This document shows, in pieces, positions 23,401 to 38,400 of a stretch of DNA of 64,000 bases. The stretch comes from Pisaster brevispinus. Its lineage: Eukaryota; Echinodermata; Asteroidea; Forcipulatida; Asteriidae. Location of the stretch: positions 4,005,001-4,069,000 of the forward strand of contig JAMKCF010000023.1 of assembly GCA_023634235.1 (NCBI GenBank). The letters are read 5' to 3'. The notes under the pieces were generated by a model. It was not told where the DNA came from and ran no database searches. It saw only the letters and a program-made list of their open reading frames with translations. A program made the translations under genes and the position numbers. Position 1 is the stretch's first letter; each line of letters opens with the position of its first letter.

Positions 23401-26400
23401 CCAATCACGTTGTAGGTTGTAGATAAATAGCAAACTAGCATCAAGGTACATAAATGCAAAATAACACAATCTTCCTGTATAAACTACCCATATATTTCTA
23501 TACATTTCGTATGCTCCTTTTTGCTGCCACCTCTTCTGCACCCTATCCACATTCACAGCAACCATTTTCTTATCCATCTGTTTGTTCCCAACAATCCCCC
23601 CCCAAAAAAAATAAACAGCACCACATGCACACCCTAGCCACATCTCCAACTCCAAAACCAAACTCCCCTACCCCTCTACCCCATTGCACCTTCCTCGCTT
23701 CTCCAGCTAACCCACTATACAATGAACCATCCCCAATTCACCATATTATGTCACAATCCTTCATCCTTATCAATTCAAACTACTGTACTCAAGGGGAAAA
23801 ACAGCATTTACTTTCATAAAGCCAGTTTATGTATTTATAATATTATTATATCTATAAGTTAATTATATACCTTTTCATTGTCTGGTGGTTCAAAGACGTT
23901 GATTGCGAGATCGTCACGACCTTTTCATTCAGCGTCGTGTTTAATCCCACCTACTCACATGACCTCTCGATCTAGTCATGTGACAGCAGGGCCCAATTTG
24001 AAGGCTCTGCTTACCGTAAGCAAAGAATCTGCGCTTCAGAAGCAGGGGGTTCCGTACTTACGTTAAGCGTAATTCATGGGTTAGCATGGAATTTTTGCTT
24101 GTGCGTGTGTGTACTCCATGTTATTAGGCATTCTTCGCTTACACAGCTAGCGCAGAAATTTGGTGCTTGCACAGTAAGCGGAGAATAAAGAACGTAAGCG
24201 CAGATTTCGGCGGTAAGCAGAGCCACGAAATTGGGCTCTGATCATGAGGTGATGAGGGGAGATTGAAGCCTGACTTCCTGTCGAGAGCTGGTTTCCGGGT
24301 GAGAATCTTAATGGCCTTCCTTGCGTTTCCAAAAATGGTCCTCCCTCCCAATAATTTGAGCTTCGTCCATCTAAATGCGACGATGACTGAAGAGGTCGTG
24401 ATGACCTCGCAAGCTACGTCTTTTCAACCACCAGACTCTGCAAGGTATCTGATTAACTTCTATCAACATAACAGAGTCCAATATCAGCCTACATGCTGCT
24501 AATACAAGAAAATAGTTTGTATATGTTTATTTATTTTATTACCATAATTGCACAAAACACAAATAGAAACCACAAATAGTCACGCAGGCCCACTTAATGT
24601 GGACCCTTGTTCACACAACAAAACCAAAAACAACGGAAAAATCAATGACAAGCAAACAAACAATCTAAGAGTAAATTGCATAAACAACAGGGAAGTGCTT
24701 TAGCTATGGGCATCTCAAAGCACATTATTATACTTGGGTTTTTTAACTACCCACATTTTGTGTACAGGTCACACCAAAGACAATTAAAGCAGAATATTTG
24801 CATGAAAGCTTTGTTCTTATTCAGAGATTAGCTAAGAAATCTCTCTTTAAAAAAGATAATTCAGCTATCCAACAAAGCTTGCTCTATTGTTTCACCAGAT
24901 TTTTACATTTAAACACAAATTTATTTACTAAAATCCTACCAAAGATGAAGAACCAACACTCAAGTCTTAATAGATATTATCCCTTTTTTATTTTTTTATT
25001 TTTTTATTTTGATTTTAAAGATATTATTTTTACTTTTACTTTTGTTTCAAGTTTTAAGAACTGTTGATGATTTCTAAGTTTGACATTTGCTTTTCTGGTC
25101 CTGCGTTGACTCTTCCAACAGGTGTGCTACCGGAGAGAGTTGGCAGATAATCATGTTGTCATGTAAATCTAATTCTACTTGTGATGTTGGCAGTCTTGGC
25201 GCCAACTACACTGAAGAAGAACTACATGGATGTGGCTCAGATTTCTCCTACTTCTACTTCGTATCGTTCATCTTCCTTTGTTCTTTCCTTGTAAGTCACT
25301 TCTTAGTTACTCAATCAAATTGTTCCCCATTGACGTCATCAAGCGGCCATCTTAGAGGTAAACCGATGATGAAACAATGGAAACGCGCAGATTTGTACGC
25401 GCAGCGCAGAGGGTTGGCCAATGAATAGTCTCTTTTTGACCTCTAGGCAAGGGCGCCCTACTCAAATGACATCATGTGCATAAGGTCTATTCAAGTATGA
25501 GGAGGGAACCAGTTGTAAGCCATAGACCAATCTTTTTTAGCCGGTAGACACAAAAGCTTGTGCTGCCAGCGTCCCAGCAATGCCAGTGTCATAGGGAAAT
25601 CTGTCCCCCCGAAGATTCTGTCCCCCATATGGGAAATTAAAATGGGCTGGAGGAGGATGATGATTTAAAAGAGGGCGCTCTCAGAAGAAGTTTTATACAG
25701 TATGGGGAGACGGAATCTCCTGCCACACCGGCACTGCGTGCAGAACTTGCAGGTTTTGATTGGCCTATACTCTTTACGTGATTAATGGCTGGTTACATGT
25801 TACAGTCATAAACAATAGACCAATCTTTTTTAGCCCGTACGCACAAAACCGTGTGCTGCCAGCAGCCCAGCAATGGTGGTACTGCATGCAGCACTTGGAT
25901 TCGCACATACTCTTTACAGATTTTTTGGTTGGTAACATGTTTATGTTATAAGCACAAGAAACATTGTTGGTCAATATCACAAATATTGGATGACCGTGAG
26001 TGCATCGTGGAAGAATATAATCACAACGGGAAATCTGGACTGTTCCATTCCAGGAGGGGAAGCCAAGGAAGTGAAATGGAAATGCCAGATTTCACCGAGT
26101 GATTATAATCTGCGTCAATGCAAGAACAAAATGCACTCAATACTTGTTTTATATAAATCGTTGTCAAGAGACAATGGAACTCGTTCACCCTACACTCTAA
26201 AAATTATAAAATTTCTTCTTAACAACTGTGGATGTCCCCATGTAGACACCAGCATTGTCCGCAGGGACACGACTTTGCCTCCTTTGGACCAATAGGCAGG
26301 AATTATTATTTTGGGAATGATTCTACGAAGCGTCCAATAACTATCTATATTGGGCTGATGCCTGTCCAATATTTAATTTGGAGCAGTATGGCAGTAAATA

Positions 26401-29400
26401 CATGGCAAAATAATGGATGACACATGATATGTGTTCCACCAATCAAATGACAAGGATCTGTGTGATTGTGTGGTATACATATCCTGCTCTAGTCAATTTT
26501 TCTTTGTTCAACCCAAATTATTAAAAATTTACCCAGTCAGTTTTCCATTGTGGTTTAGTACTTGATACTTGATGACATTTTCACAGTTTGATTGAAAGAC
26601 AAAGTCATTTTCCTAGTTTTGTAACCCGTCTCCCGATCTTTCTTTTTTTCTAGATGCTGAATCTTTTTGTGGCTGTAATCATGGATAATTTTGATTATCT
26701 AACGAGAGACGCTTCCATCTTGGGAGCTCATCATCTGGATGAGTATGTCCGAGTCTGGGGAGAGATTGAACCAGTTGGAACGTAAGTAAATCCACTCAAA
26801 GATCAGGGCTGAGAAGTTTCAGACTTTCATCTCAGATCAGACTTGTTTGATGTCTGCATGGTCATATCAAAAATGCAGTAACTTTTTACAGATGTAAAGA
26901 AATCCTGCTCTTTGTTATACTTCTCTAGTGCTGAGGTTACTGTTCCCAGAAGCTCTTTGGAATCTAGAACTCCACGGCCCTTCCATGGCAAAACAGCCCA
27001 ACTCGAAAAATTTTGGTTTTTACATCAGATTATTTTTGGGTAACTTGAGGGTGCTTTTTTCATTTCAAAGTTTTAAAGGCATACAAATCAAATTGTTAAT
27101 TTCCAGACATTTGTCAGAAATAGCCCACTTTCAAACCCCCAAACTCCTTCTAATCTTATTTGTTATCCTATTTATACTTAGCTTTTTTATGAGTACTGCG
27201 ACTCAGTACTATGAAGACATTTCCAAACATTAAAAGAGAACATTAACATTGCGCACAAATCCTTGAAAAAGCGCTCAAGGCGCATACAGAACAAACAAGG
27301 TTACAATAGTTGCAGAAGCAATATACATAATAGCAAACAAGATGCAAGTGGGAGAAATTTGGGGACACTAGGTGGCAGCAGACTGTAAATTCATTGTTCA
27401 CGGTAATGTGCGCTTGCTTTAGAACTACATAAACAATGGAAAGTTACCTGGTAAGTCTGCTGCCACCTAGCGTTCCAAAGTCTCCTATTGCAAGGATATG
27501 CTTTACTAATGAAAATACAGAACAAGCATTTACACATGATCCTGACCACAAGTGCTTTGCATTAGATGTATTTTTTAACCTCTTTTTTTATGTCTCAAGA
27601 CATAGAGAATTACGAATATGATTGGGAAGTGAGTGAATTTTAATCTTGTTATTTCTTCTGTAGCTTAAATTTCAGACATTTTCATGGTTTTTCAATTTGA
27701 TATGAGCTGGATTTGATCTGATTTGAAACAATTTGATTGATATTTTTGATTTCAGTGGTCGATTACACTACAAAGAGATGTATGAAATGCTAAGAACAAT
27801 GGAGCCACCTGTTGGCTTTGGAAGAAACTGTCCTTACAGAATTGCTTACAAGGTAAGATCTAGTTCCCCGTGTACATGCAGGATAATAGCAATGAGAAGA
27901 CATGAATGGCACCAGCCTATTTTCACTCAAGCCTCAGTTTCATCCCATATCTTAGTATTAGAGAAAAACATTGTCATAACCAATTTTATTCCATCATTTC
28001 ACAAAGTCAAGAATATTTTTAAGAGTTGACCAATTCCTTTTCTCAAATCAACAGCGTCTGATCAGAATGAACATGCCAGTCGCTGAGGACAAGACAGTGC
28101 ATTTCTCCACCACCCTCATGGCCCTCATCCGTACAGCGCTGGACATCAAAATTGGCAAAGGTGAGATATGAACCCCAACCCATTCCTCTTGTGGTAACAA
28201 TCGACCTAATAATAACAATAACTAGTTCTCATATAGCGCACTTAACAATATTGTATCAATGCGCTTTACATTAGTGCCCTGGTCATTGGGCCAATAACAT
28301 TCCTTTAAGCTTTCTCAGCTCCCTGGGGAGTATACAGCCCCAGGCTGCCATGGCACTCCGAAGGCTCTTTCAAACACAATATTAACCTCTACCCTTGCAG
28401 TTACCCATTTACACCCCTGGGTGAAGAGAAGCGTTTATAGTAAAGCATCTTGCTTAAGGACACAAGTGTCATGACCGGGATTCGAACCTCCACCCCGATG
28501 ACTTAACCACCAGAACTTGAATTCGATGCTCTAAACCACTGGGCCATGACACCCTATGAGGCGCCTAAAGAAACATTAAATCAAAAATCATTAGCTGTAA
28601 GTGAAGCCATTTCAATTTATTCTCCGAGAGATATTTAGGATTTTTTTGTATTTTTGTTTACTCAGTGGCGGATAGAGACAGGCATGACAGTGAGTTACGG
28701 GATGCAGTCAAGAATTTCTGGCCAACTCTAAATGCAGACAAGCTGGATCTTCTGGTACCTCCAGACAGCGGTAAGAGATTGTTCAGTTCAGGGTCCAATT
28801 TCATGGCTCTGCTTACCACCGAATTTCGCGGTTACGATCACCATTCTCCGCTTACTGTGCAAACGCAGAGTTTCTGCACTAGCTGCAAAAGCGAAGAATG
28901 CCTAGTAACATGGAGTGCGCACGTTCGCAAGCAAAAATTCCCTGCTAACCTGTGAAATACGCTTGACGTAAGCACAGAACTCCCTGCTTCAGTAAGCGCT
29001 GATTTGCTTACGGTAAGCAGAGCCATGAAATTAGGTTACGTGGGTGGGATTCAAACCACGATATTTGCCATTCTAGAGCAGATGTCTTACCACTAGACCA
29101 CCAAGCTTGCAAGTGGCAGTTTGAATCCTACATTTTAGCAGGGAGGTATGGCAACGATTTTATTTGCTGACCTTGACCTTTTTTTGATGAACTGCGTTGT
29201 CTTCTTAAATTAATCACTCAGAGTTGATTGGGGAGAAGTTAACTGTGGGGAAGATTTATGCCGCTCTACTTATTTATGAGACGTGGCGAGAATACAAAGC
29301 AAAACTACAGAGAGATGGTCATGCAAGAACGGTAAGCCAAACCCAAAACATTTACCCCTATTATTTTATTTTGTCATTATTGCTTTTTTACCGTAAAAAG

Positions 29401-32400
29401 GTTGTTAGAATACTGATCAAAATAGCATCTTTTTATGTGGTTAAATTGTTTGTTTTTAACCAGGATGAATTTTTTTCCTCAATAGAGGTTTTTTTTTATA
29501 TAAAGTTTTGTTGTAGGGTAGTTTACCTAAACCTTACAAAATTACCATGCCCATCTTGAACCTGCCACTCCCATCTTAAACCTGCCACGCCCATCTTGAA
29601 CCTAAGGCAACAGTTTGACATTTTCAGTTTCTAAGTAAACCACAACTGCTGTAATTGCATCAAGGAAGTGGTAAGAATAAATCATTCTCAAAAGAATTGG
29701 TGAGGATTTTTTTCAATTTTTTTTTGTCAATCTTCTTTAGACGAAAAAATCTTTGGTCGAAAGAAAACTATCTTCAATTAAATTAAGATTGTTTTCATTC
29801 AAATAAAGATTATTTTCCTTCAAACCAATATTTTTTCCTGATTTGTTTTCCCCCACCTAAGATTTTTTGGGGGGAATAAAGTTTATTTTGGGTTTTTATT
29901 TGTTGAGACGTCAACCTGATTTTTTAATTTAACATCCCATAAATGTTTCTGATATATGTCCATATTCCTGCTTCACAACAGTTCATGGAAGTTATTGTAA
30001 ATATCATAATTTATATCCATTTAAGTTTGGCACAAACTAGTTAAATCCGGAAGTGTTTTTCAACTAACATGATTTGCCGTGAGTGTGCCGTCATGATGTT
30101 GATGAAAACCTTAGGGTTTTATTTCAAAGCATCTCCAAGATTCATCCTTTTTTTTAACAATCCGAACCAAACTTCATCAGAGACCGATGATTACATCTAC
30201 TCAAACCCAGTAGTCCCATTTGACTTTGTAGGGCAGCTTCTTGCTCATTTTGCTCCATGACCTTACTGTCAATCTCTCACCCAACTCAAAACAGTCCCAG
30301 ATTTTTGAGCGAATATTTGTTTGGACGTCACTTCATTTGCTGCTATTTCACCGCAATGCTACTAGAAATCCCCAAATGACAACAGCAGCAAAGCTTCACC
30401 AATGCTTCCACTCACTTATGCTAAAAACCATCTCACTCCACTCCGCCCCCCCTCCCACACACACACACCAAGGAGCACAAGGAATTCCTTTGCTCTTTTT
30501 GCTAACCCGTCTTCATTGTTTATTCATTTGTCTCTAACACGCCCATTTTTTGTTCACAGATTTCATCCTGATTTTGTTTTGTTGCCGTGTCATCAGACAT
30601 CTCATGAAACCCGCCATTTTGCACATTCACGCTGTTTTTTCATTGTTTGATGGGTACACTTTCAGCAGTCAGCACTGAGAGAGAAAAAATGCTCACTTTA
30701 TTAAAACAAAGGTTTAAAAAATAATTGGGAAGTAAATGTTTTATTCATTTCGGAAACTAAACTGGTGAAAGTGGACCCTTGCTGCAAACATTTATTTTCT
30801 TTTTTATGATTTAAATGTTATTGACTTTTCTTTCAATGTGATTTACTTTGATCTTTAAAGCCATTGTTAATTTTTTTTTTTTTTTAGTTGATATGGACAT
30901 CTGCAAATGTCAGACAAACTGCATACAAATTAATATGAAGATTTTTTTCTTTTCGAATTTTTGATAACTTTAAAAGCTTTTATCTTCTTTTCATGATTTT
31001 TTTAAACAATTTTTCTTTTTCACTCCATAAAATTTGCCCTTAGATGTGAATTTGATTGAACTTTTAGACATCATCATTTGTTTGTTTCCATTCTGTATGA
31101 GTTTGCTGTGTTGCATTCATTTGCATATAATTTGCATGAATTTGCATGAATTTGCATGTGTTTACCCCGCTTTTTTATTCCCTCCTCTCATTGCCTGCTC
31201 TCACTACTCGCAGGAGTTATCCATATTCCAGAAACACTACAGGCGTAACCCGTACATGGATATCAATAATGTGTACTATCAAAAACTCTTCACAAACAAA
31301 TTCAGAAAAGTACCTTCTTGTTTATATTTTGAGTTTGCTGTTTTGTTCAATTTTTTAAAAATTTGTTTTCTGATTTCTCAGTCCCATTTACTACCATGGT
31401 CATTAAGAAATACAATGTCCAATTGCTGTGCTGTTTCTTGAACTATATTTACGGTGAAAACGTCCTTTTCTATATTAACGGTTTTAAAGCAGCAACGCTT
31501 ATCACATTTTCTAAACCGTTGCTGTGGATACTAACGGCAAATTTGTGCTGGCATTTTGACCCCAGCAGAGTCTTTCTCAAAGGCTAAACACAATTTTTTA
31601 AAGGAGTTTTTAGTTGAGCTTAAGGGAAAGGTTTACCTTTGGTAAATACTCCAAAATTATTTACCTTAAAAACTTACTTGGTGAGAAGCACTGCAGCTGT
31701 TGATAATGTATAACGTTTTGAGAAACGATTCCCTTCTGAGGAATGTGGTTTTAGAGAGAGGGATTCAAACATATTTGATCTGAGAAACATTTCTGCATGA
31801 AATGCTTCCAATTACGGATTATTCTTTCTGCGTGGCACAACCTCTCCAGATTTTCGATAATATCTCAAAAACGCTACCACCTTTTGAAATGAAATGTTCA
31901 CAGGTTAGTTTTGCTGTATATATGTACATTTATATAGCATTCAAACAATCGAACGATTCTATAAATCAAAGGTATACTTTGCCTTCGAAGTTCTGAAAAA
32001 TACATTTTATTTATGATTATTTTATTTGTATGGGGGTATAAACAACCAACAAGGAAAAAGTTAATAGTTTCATAAAAAGCTGTTGTATCCCAGTTCCCTG
32101 ATCAGTCACTCAGCTTGCTCTAAGTCCGACTCTGACTTGCTGCCGATGGTTTGCTTTTCACTGACGCTCTGTATTCTTGGGTCTTTTGGCTTCTTGTGGC
32201 TATGCCGCTTAGCGTCTTGTGGCTATGACTCTTGCCTTCTTGTGGCTACGTCTTGTATGTCGTCTCTGCTATCATGATGCATCATTGATAAACAGACTGC
32301 TAAGAAGGGTCTCCATTGTTGCATCATGACTTCCGATTAGATCTCTTTTACCCGTTTTATCTTTAACGCCGAATCTTGTAGTAATTTAACAGTCATCTTT

Positions 32401-35400
32401 TGTCTGTGGTGAAGTTTTCGAATTAATGGTTTGGAGAATTTGTAGCATGTTGTTTTTGACAGACGTTTTATCCGTCTGTTTTTAGCTTCGTTTGAGACTT
32501 TGTATCTGAGCATATGGGAGATGCGTTACCATGGTAACGGTTTATTTAGGAGTAGTTGATGGTTGGTAGTTTGCCTCTTGGCCTGTAGTGCATTTGAGAT
32601 GCTTTAGTTACATAGTCTACTTTAGAGACCAGTGAACAGTCTCTGGAGTATTGTCAGTTACATGTTGTGAAGCTTGTGCATTTTTACTTAGTACGTCTTG
32701 TAAACTTTCTTTCCTCGTGAACTAACTTCCATTTTATCCAGATCCGCAGGTTCAAGCTCCATGTTCGGACCAACTCCAGGGTTTAAGATTATCACATAAA
32801 TCATATCATTTTGTAGAATAAACCATTTTCTTGTTTTGTTTTTTTCTATTTGGATAAATACTTCACCAGCTTCGTTATCAGAAGCGTATGGAATACCTGC
32901 GCAAGGTTCGTGGCCGCGGGGAACCAACGTTACTAGAGGTACCCACCTCTGACGGCACCTTCCACCGACACACAGTTCGCGAGGTATATGTCTAGACCAA
33001 CCAAAGCTCATGTTTAATTAATGCATTGAATTGTCTCTCTCATTAGTCTCTCAGTAGATAACTTTAGAAAATTTCTTCCGCTTTCTTGGTCTAGCAGTTT
33101 AACTGAACTTAATCTTTTAGTCAGTGCTATTTGCTATGTAAGAATGTCAAGTATTAACACTGTCTGGTGATATCAACTGTAAAGTTACAATTGTTGATTC
33201 TTAAATCGACAAAAACATTTTGGTGGAAAGTGCAGTATTTATACCTTAAAATATCAGCATTTAACTATAAAAAAAAACATATTTGTGGCTTCACAATATA
33301 ATAATCTATATTTTCAAAGTGTATCCAAACTTTTAACAAATATTTTTCAAGTCTTCGCTTTCTTCAGAATTTTTCAGTAAACGAAAGGTCTTATACAAAT
33401 TTGAGAAAACATCAAACCTTTCTATTTCTCTTGAATCCTGATTGGATGGCACAACACTTTTCAAATCCTTTTTCAGAAACAGCTTTCATTCAACTCATAC
33501 ATTCATTAAGCCACAATCTTGTCACATGACTTTCCAGGCTTTAATTCATTGGGCAGTAGTCTTGTCACATGACTTCACAAGCTCATTTTATTGGGTAATG
33601 GACTGGTCTTGCATAACACTCATCTTTCTACCAACACTCTACCAGACTTGTAACCAGAAGCAAGTTATGAGCAGATGAATCTGGCTTGAGAGCTGATTAT
33701 GGAATTATTTTTCGGGTTCATTTTTTCCTTTCTCGTCACAGGTAGCAGGTTTACATTTTTACATATCTGGTGGTGGACATAATCTTTCTACATTCTTCAT
33801 CTAAATCAGGTGTCAGCTTCGGTTCTTAATTCTCTCTTTTCATTTTTCTAAAAAGGGATTTCTTTTAAAGCAATATCCAAGATCAAGTGCCCTTTCCTAC
33901 ACCACTTTCTTTGAAAATTGCCAAAGACTGTCTTTACGCCATTCGCAAAAGACACAAGCTGAAATTTGAAATCGTTTTCTTCACTTTTTTTTTAATGAAG
34001 AGCGAGTAGCTGTACTTTTTCCTCATGATGCGAATCCATCAAATGAAGTCCATGATCTACTCATACAGATATTGCTTTAGAATGGAATCTTGCCTTTTCT
34101 TTGCAGGTAGAAACTTAATCTAGCTCTCATTTTATTGCAATCATCAATATTTTCCTGTGAAGCGAAAAAGGACGGCAGAATTATGCTGCCAAAAAAACCC
34201 CAAACCTTTCATTGGAAGTTTACAGGACCCATGGCAATATTATCTCACAAAAGACTCTCTGAATTAAAAGTTTACCTCCACTAATTTCAGTACTGAAACT
34301 ATTGAATATTTAATATTTGAAAACAAAATGGTTTCTGTTGTTAATTTTGTTTGTGCATTCTGAAGAATCTGGGCACATCATCTTTCTCAAAATTTTACTT
34401 TGTTTTCCAGCACAGATTCACAAAAATTATGATGATTTCAACGCCATGTTATTCTTGCCTGTAAACTTGAGGGTTGGGGGCTTTTGAATCATTCACAAAG
34501 CGACAACTATTTTGCCAGATTGAACATAAAAATCATTCTACTTTTTATTAAGATTACAAGTACACGCTTGAACTAATTGTTTGGGACATTTGTTGAGGTA
34601 TTCTGGAATCTACAGTAAAATTCTTTCAAGGAAAAAAATACTTGTTTGTTGGTTGGTTGATTTGCAGAACTACAATTTTTCCAGAGTGGGAAGAATTTGT
34701 TGAAATTAAGTATGCTGATGAATCTAAAATGAAAAGTTCTGTATAACTTACTATTGGGTGTCATGGCCAAGTGGTTTAGAGCATCGAACTCAAGTTCTGG
34801 TGGTTAAGTTATCAGGGTCTGGGTTCAAATCCCGGTCATGACACTTGTGTCCTTGAGCAGACACTATAAATGCTTCTCTTCACCCAGGGGTATAAATTGG
34901 TACCTGCAAGCGTAGAGGTTGATATTGTGTTTGAAAAAGCCTTCGGAACGCCACGGCAGCCCGGGCTGTATACTCCCCAGGGAGCTGAGAAAGATTACAG
35001 GAATGCTATTGGCCCAATGACCAGGGCACTAATCTAAAGCGCATTGATCTGTTATTGTAAAATGCACTTTATAAGAACTACTTATTATTATCACATAAAA
35101 TGTCACATGATGTTACCTTATAAAAGGGAGTTTAAAAAGGAACGGCTCTGTGTTTCCTTTGCAAACGAGCACACAGCTCTAGTTATTATTATTGTTATTT
35201 ATAAAAGTCAATACATATTGTTCCGGTTGGGTGCTTTAAAACCAAGGAACATGTTTGCAAAACTTTCTTAAGAAAATCCCCGAAACCGAATATCAAATTA
35301 ACTTTTGCTCAAGTGTGTACTTGTTATTTTAACTTTGATTATTATTAACACATTATCTTGGCACTAATATTTCACCTACTTTAGATGGGCTCACAAACCA

Positions 35401-38400
35401 GCATCTAACACCAGATTGGCATGTACTACTCTCATCACCATTATCAACATGACCATCCCTTCATCACGATGGAACTTTCCATTCTTCTTTTTAATTGTTA
35501 ATAAGCACAGAACACTCCATTGTATCAAATTAGGGGCGGGAGTGATTTCTTGATTACTGTAAATAGCTGTATTTAAGATGAAATATATATATATTTGGTA
35601 CATAAAACCAATCAAACATTGACTTTTGATGTAATTTGTATAAAATAATTAAGTTTACATTGTGTATACTTTCAAAGAAAAAACACGAATAAGACTGCAG
35701 CTGTAGTTTTCACCCCCTCCCCAACCCCAATCCTCCATTTTCAGTGTACCATTTCTTGTATTTTTGTGTTGGTGTGGATAAATCAAGGTATGTTTTTCTT
35801 GCAGGAATCTTTTGCATAGTCCAAACCTCCGCGGTTCACCCAGGGCTTCCTAAAGAGCTTGGCACCCCACCCTGGTCTTCTGGGCCCTACCTGCATGATT
35901 CTCCTCCCGCCATCCAGCACTATTAATTTGTCTCAAAATTATGCTTCAGATGCATTTTAAGAAATTATTGTAAAATTTTTCCAAACAACTCAGTGTTATT
36001 CACCGTAAGACAAAGTTTACATTGTTGTTCGGACTATACATCTAAGATGCAAACATTGTAGAGACTTATGAATGTCTCCGATTTTGAACTGCCGTCATGC
36101 TATATTCTTTCATCTAGCTCACTAACGATGCATTCTATTTCTTAATTCACCAAGAATTAAGAAGGACAGAGATTTTATGATTATTCAGTTTGTGTTTTGA
36201 GACAAATGATCAACCTATTTCCGGAGAATTTTCATCATCTTTTAAATCCTTACCTTTGTGCTCACACCTCATAACCAGTTAATTCCCATCTTACTTTATA
36301 TCCATCTTTCACGGTTGAGGTATGCCATCTTCAATTAAGTGTTCCCATGGTTGAGGAAGTTTGTATCGCCATGGTTACCATAGTCTATATCTCCATGGTT
36401 ACCATAGTTTATATCTCCTTGGTTACCATAGTTTAAACCTCCATGGTTACTGTACCTTATATTTCCATGGTTACCGTAGTTAATGTCCCCTGTTACTGTA
36501 CCTTATATTTCCATGGTTACCGTAGTTAATGTCCCCTGTTACTGTACCTTATATTTCCATGGTTACCGTAGTTAATGTCCCCATAGGAATACATCTTTTG
36601 ATATTTTCATGGCGGCAGTAGTTTCTTCGTCTGTCGAGGCTCACCAATCCTAGTGGTTGTGGGAATCTTTCATCATCAGTACCTTGTTTTCCATGGTAAC
36701 CCAAACCTCTGTTTTTCACGGCAGTTTTTAGATTCTCATCAGGTTGTTGTGGGAGTATCTGTGTTTCCATGGTCACTCTGTTGTCTTCCCAGAAGTAACT
36801 TTTGATGAATCTCTGTCCTATGATATCCTAACAGATCAAGCTGTATTCCTTCTAACCAAAAAACTGCCCGTTTTTGCTCGTTGACAAATTGGTTTTCTTG
36901 TAGCATCGAGGAAAATAAACACCTGAATTTTGTCTTCTTTGGAGGTGTCAGATCTCCTACTCATGAATGAATTCCTCAGCATCTACTGTTCTGAATCAGT
37001 TTTAAACCATGTTAAATAACTTTAATAAAGCATAATTTGTAATTTCTAGCTAAGCAGTTATATGAAGCTGACAAAATAACTATTTAAGTATTGGATTTAA
37101 ATACAATGTCGTATGCTCTACGTATTCCTTCATTAATATATATAAAGTAAAACTACAGTTGTCTTTATTGCTGCCATTTTAATTAGCAATTAGCTCGATG
37201 AGCTCAATGCTAAAAATATATGTGTTAGTTCAAAGGTGTATAAAGTTAAATTTTACTTTTATAAAATAAAGAAAATTGTATAATATTTTGTTTGTCTGTA
37301 TGTGGTACTTCCATATGACAGAAGCTCAAAGGTATAACATCAAATGTACTCTAATATCCATATAACTCATTTGTGAATATGTTAAATTGTGAATTGCGTG
37401 GAAATGTACAGTATGTCATTTATTTAAAAGTTCGGTTTTAGTTTTGTACGTTTTTTAAAAGAGATTGGAGGTACAGCATTTGAATCAACAGTTGGTTACA
37501 GTTGGGAGGTTATAACTACCGAGTGTTGTTTCTTTTTTGATTCAAAATGCAAAAAGTTTCATTAATCTAATCTGAAAACGATCTATCAACTTTGGTTTGA
37601 AAATTTTAAACAAATCCGATTTTGTTTGGAATTTGTATAGAACTCATGTAAATCCACAAATGTCAGAACTGTTCATCAAATATTGTACCATTCCATTTTA
37701 TTTGTTCCATGTTTGTGTTTAATAGTTAAATTGTTATGCAATCCTTTCTGAGCAAAAATTACTCATATTTTAAAAAAAAAATTTGCAGGGGTAGAAATAG
37801 CGACATCAGGGAATATTTCAAATGTAAATCTGGCTTTAAATTAATTATCAAAAGAATGGCAGTAACTTACATAATCAATCAATTAGTCAATTATTCAATC
37901 AATCAATTAATCAATCAATTCGTCATGATATATTATTGGGTAAAAGGAATTATTCTTCACATAATCAATGTTAGCGTGTTAGTTCGGATATATGACAAAG
38001 TCACTTCTGCAAAAAGCGCTTCTTTTTCTCAGAATATTTTTCTGTGCATGACAAAATTAAGACAAATTTCAGCATTTTATTTCAAAATGCTAAATGTCAA
38101 GTACTAATTATTGATTTGCTTTAAGTACTAAATAATAGAATAGCCTAAAGACATAATATTTGTAATGCTTTAGTTTTTGATATTTTAATGTTTTTATGAA
38201 ACATTAAAAACAACAAGATCACCATGACTTCCATGTTATTAGTTATATTATGATATTTTAATGTTTCTTTGAAACATTAAAAGCAACAAGATCAGCTTGT
38301 CTTCCTTGTTAAAAATTAATCACAGTCAACAAAGGCTTTCAACACTTGTTTACAATAATGACGTTAAGTTCATTTTGTTACAATGTTTAAGGTATTGTTT

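Noticed and set aside
32083..32277. Ser/Leu/Cys-rich ORF between exons 20 and 21
   Set aside because: A short CTTCTTGTGGCTA-type repeat explains it; no donor in frame before stops.
34757..34852. Possible tRNA-Leu gene
   Set aside because: The head is tRNA-like, but it is fused to a SINE body and tail shared with 28205 and 43413, so it is a retroposon and not a tRNA gene. The same applies to heads at 4087 and 8370-8448.
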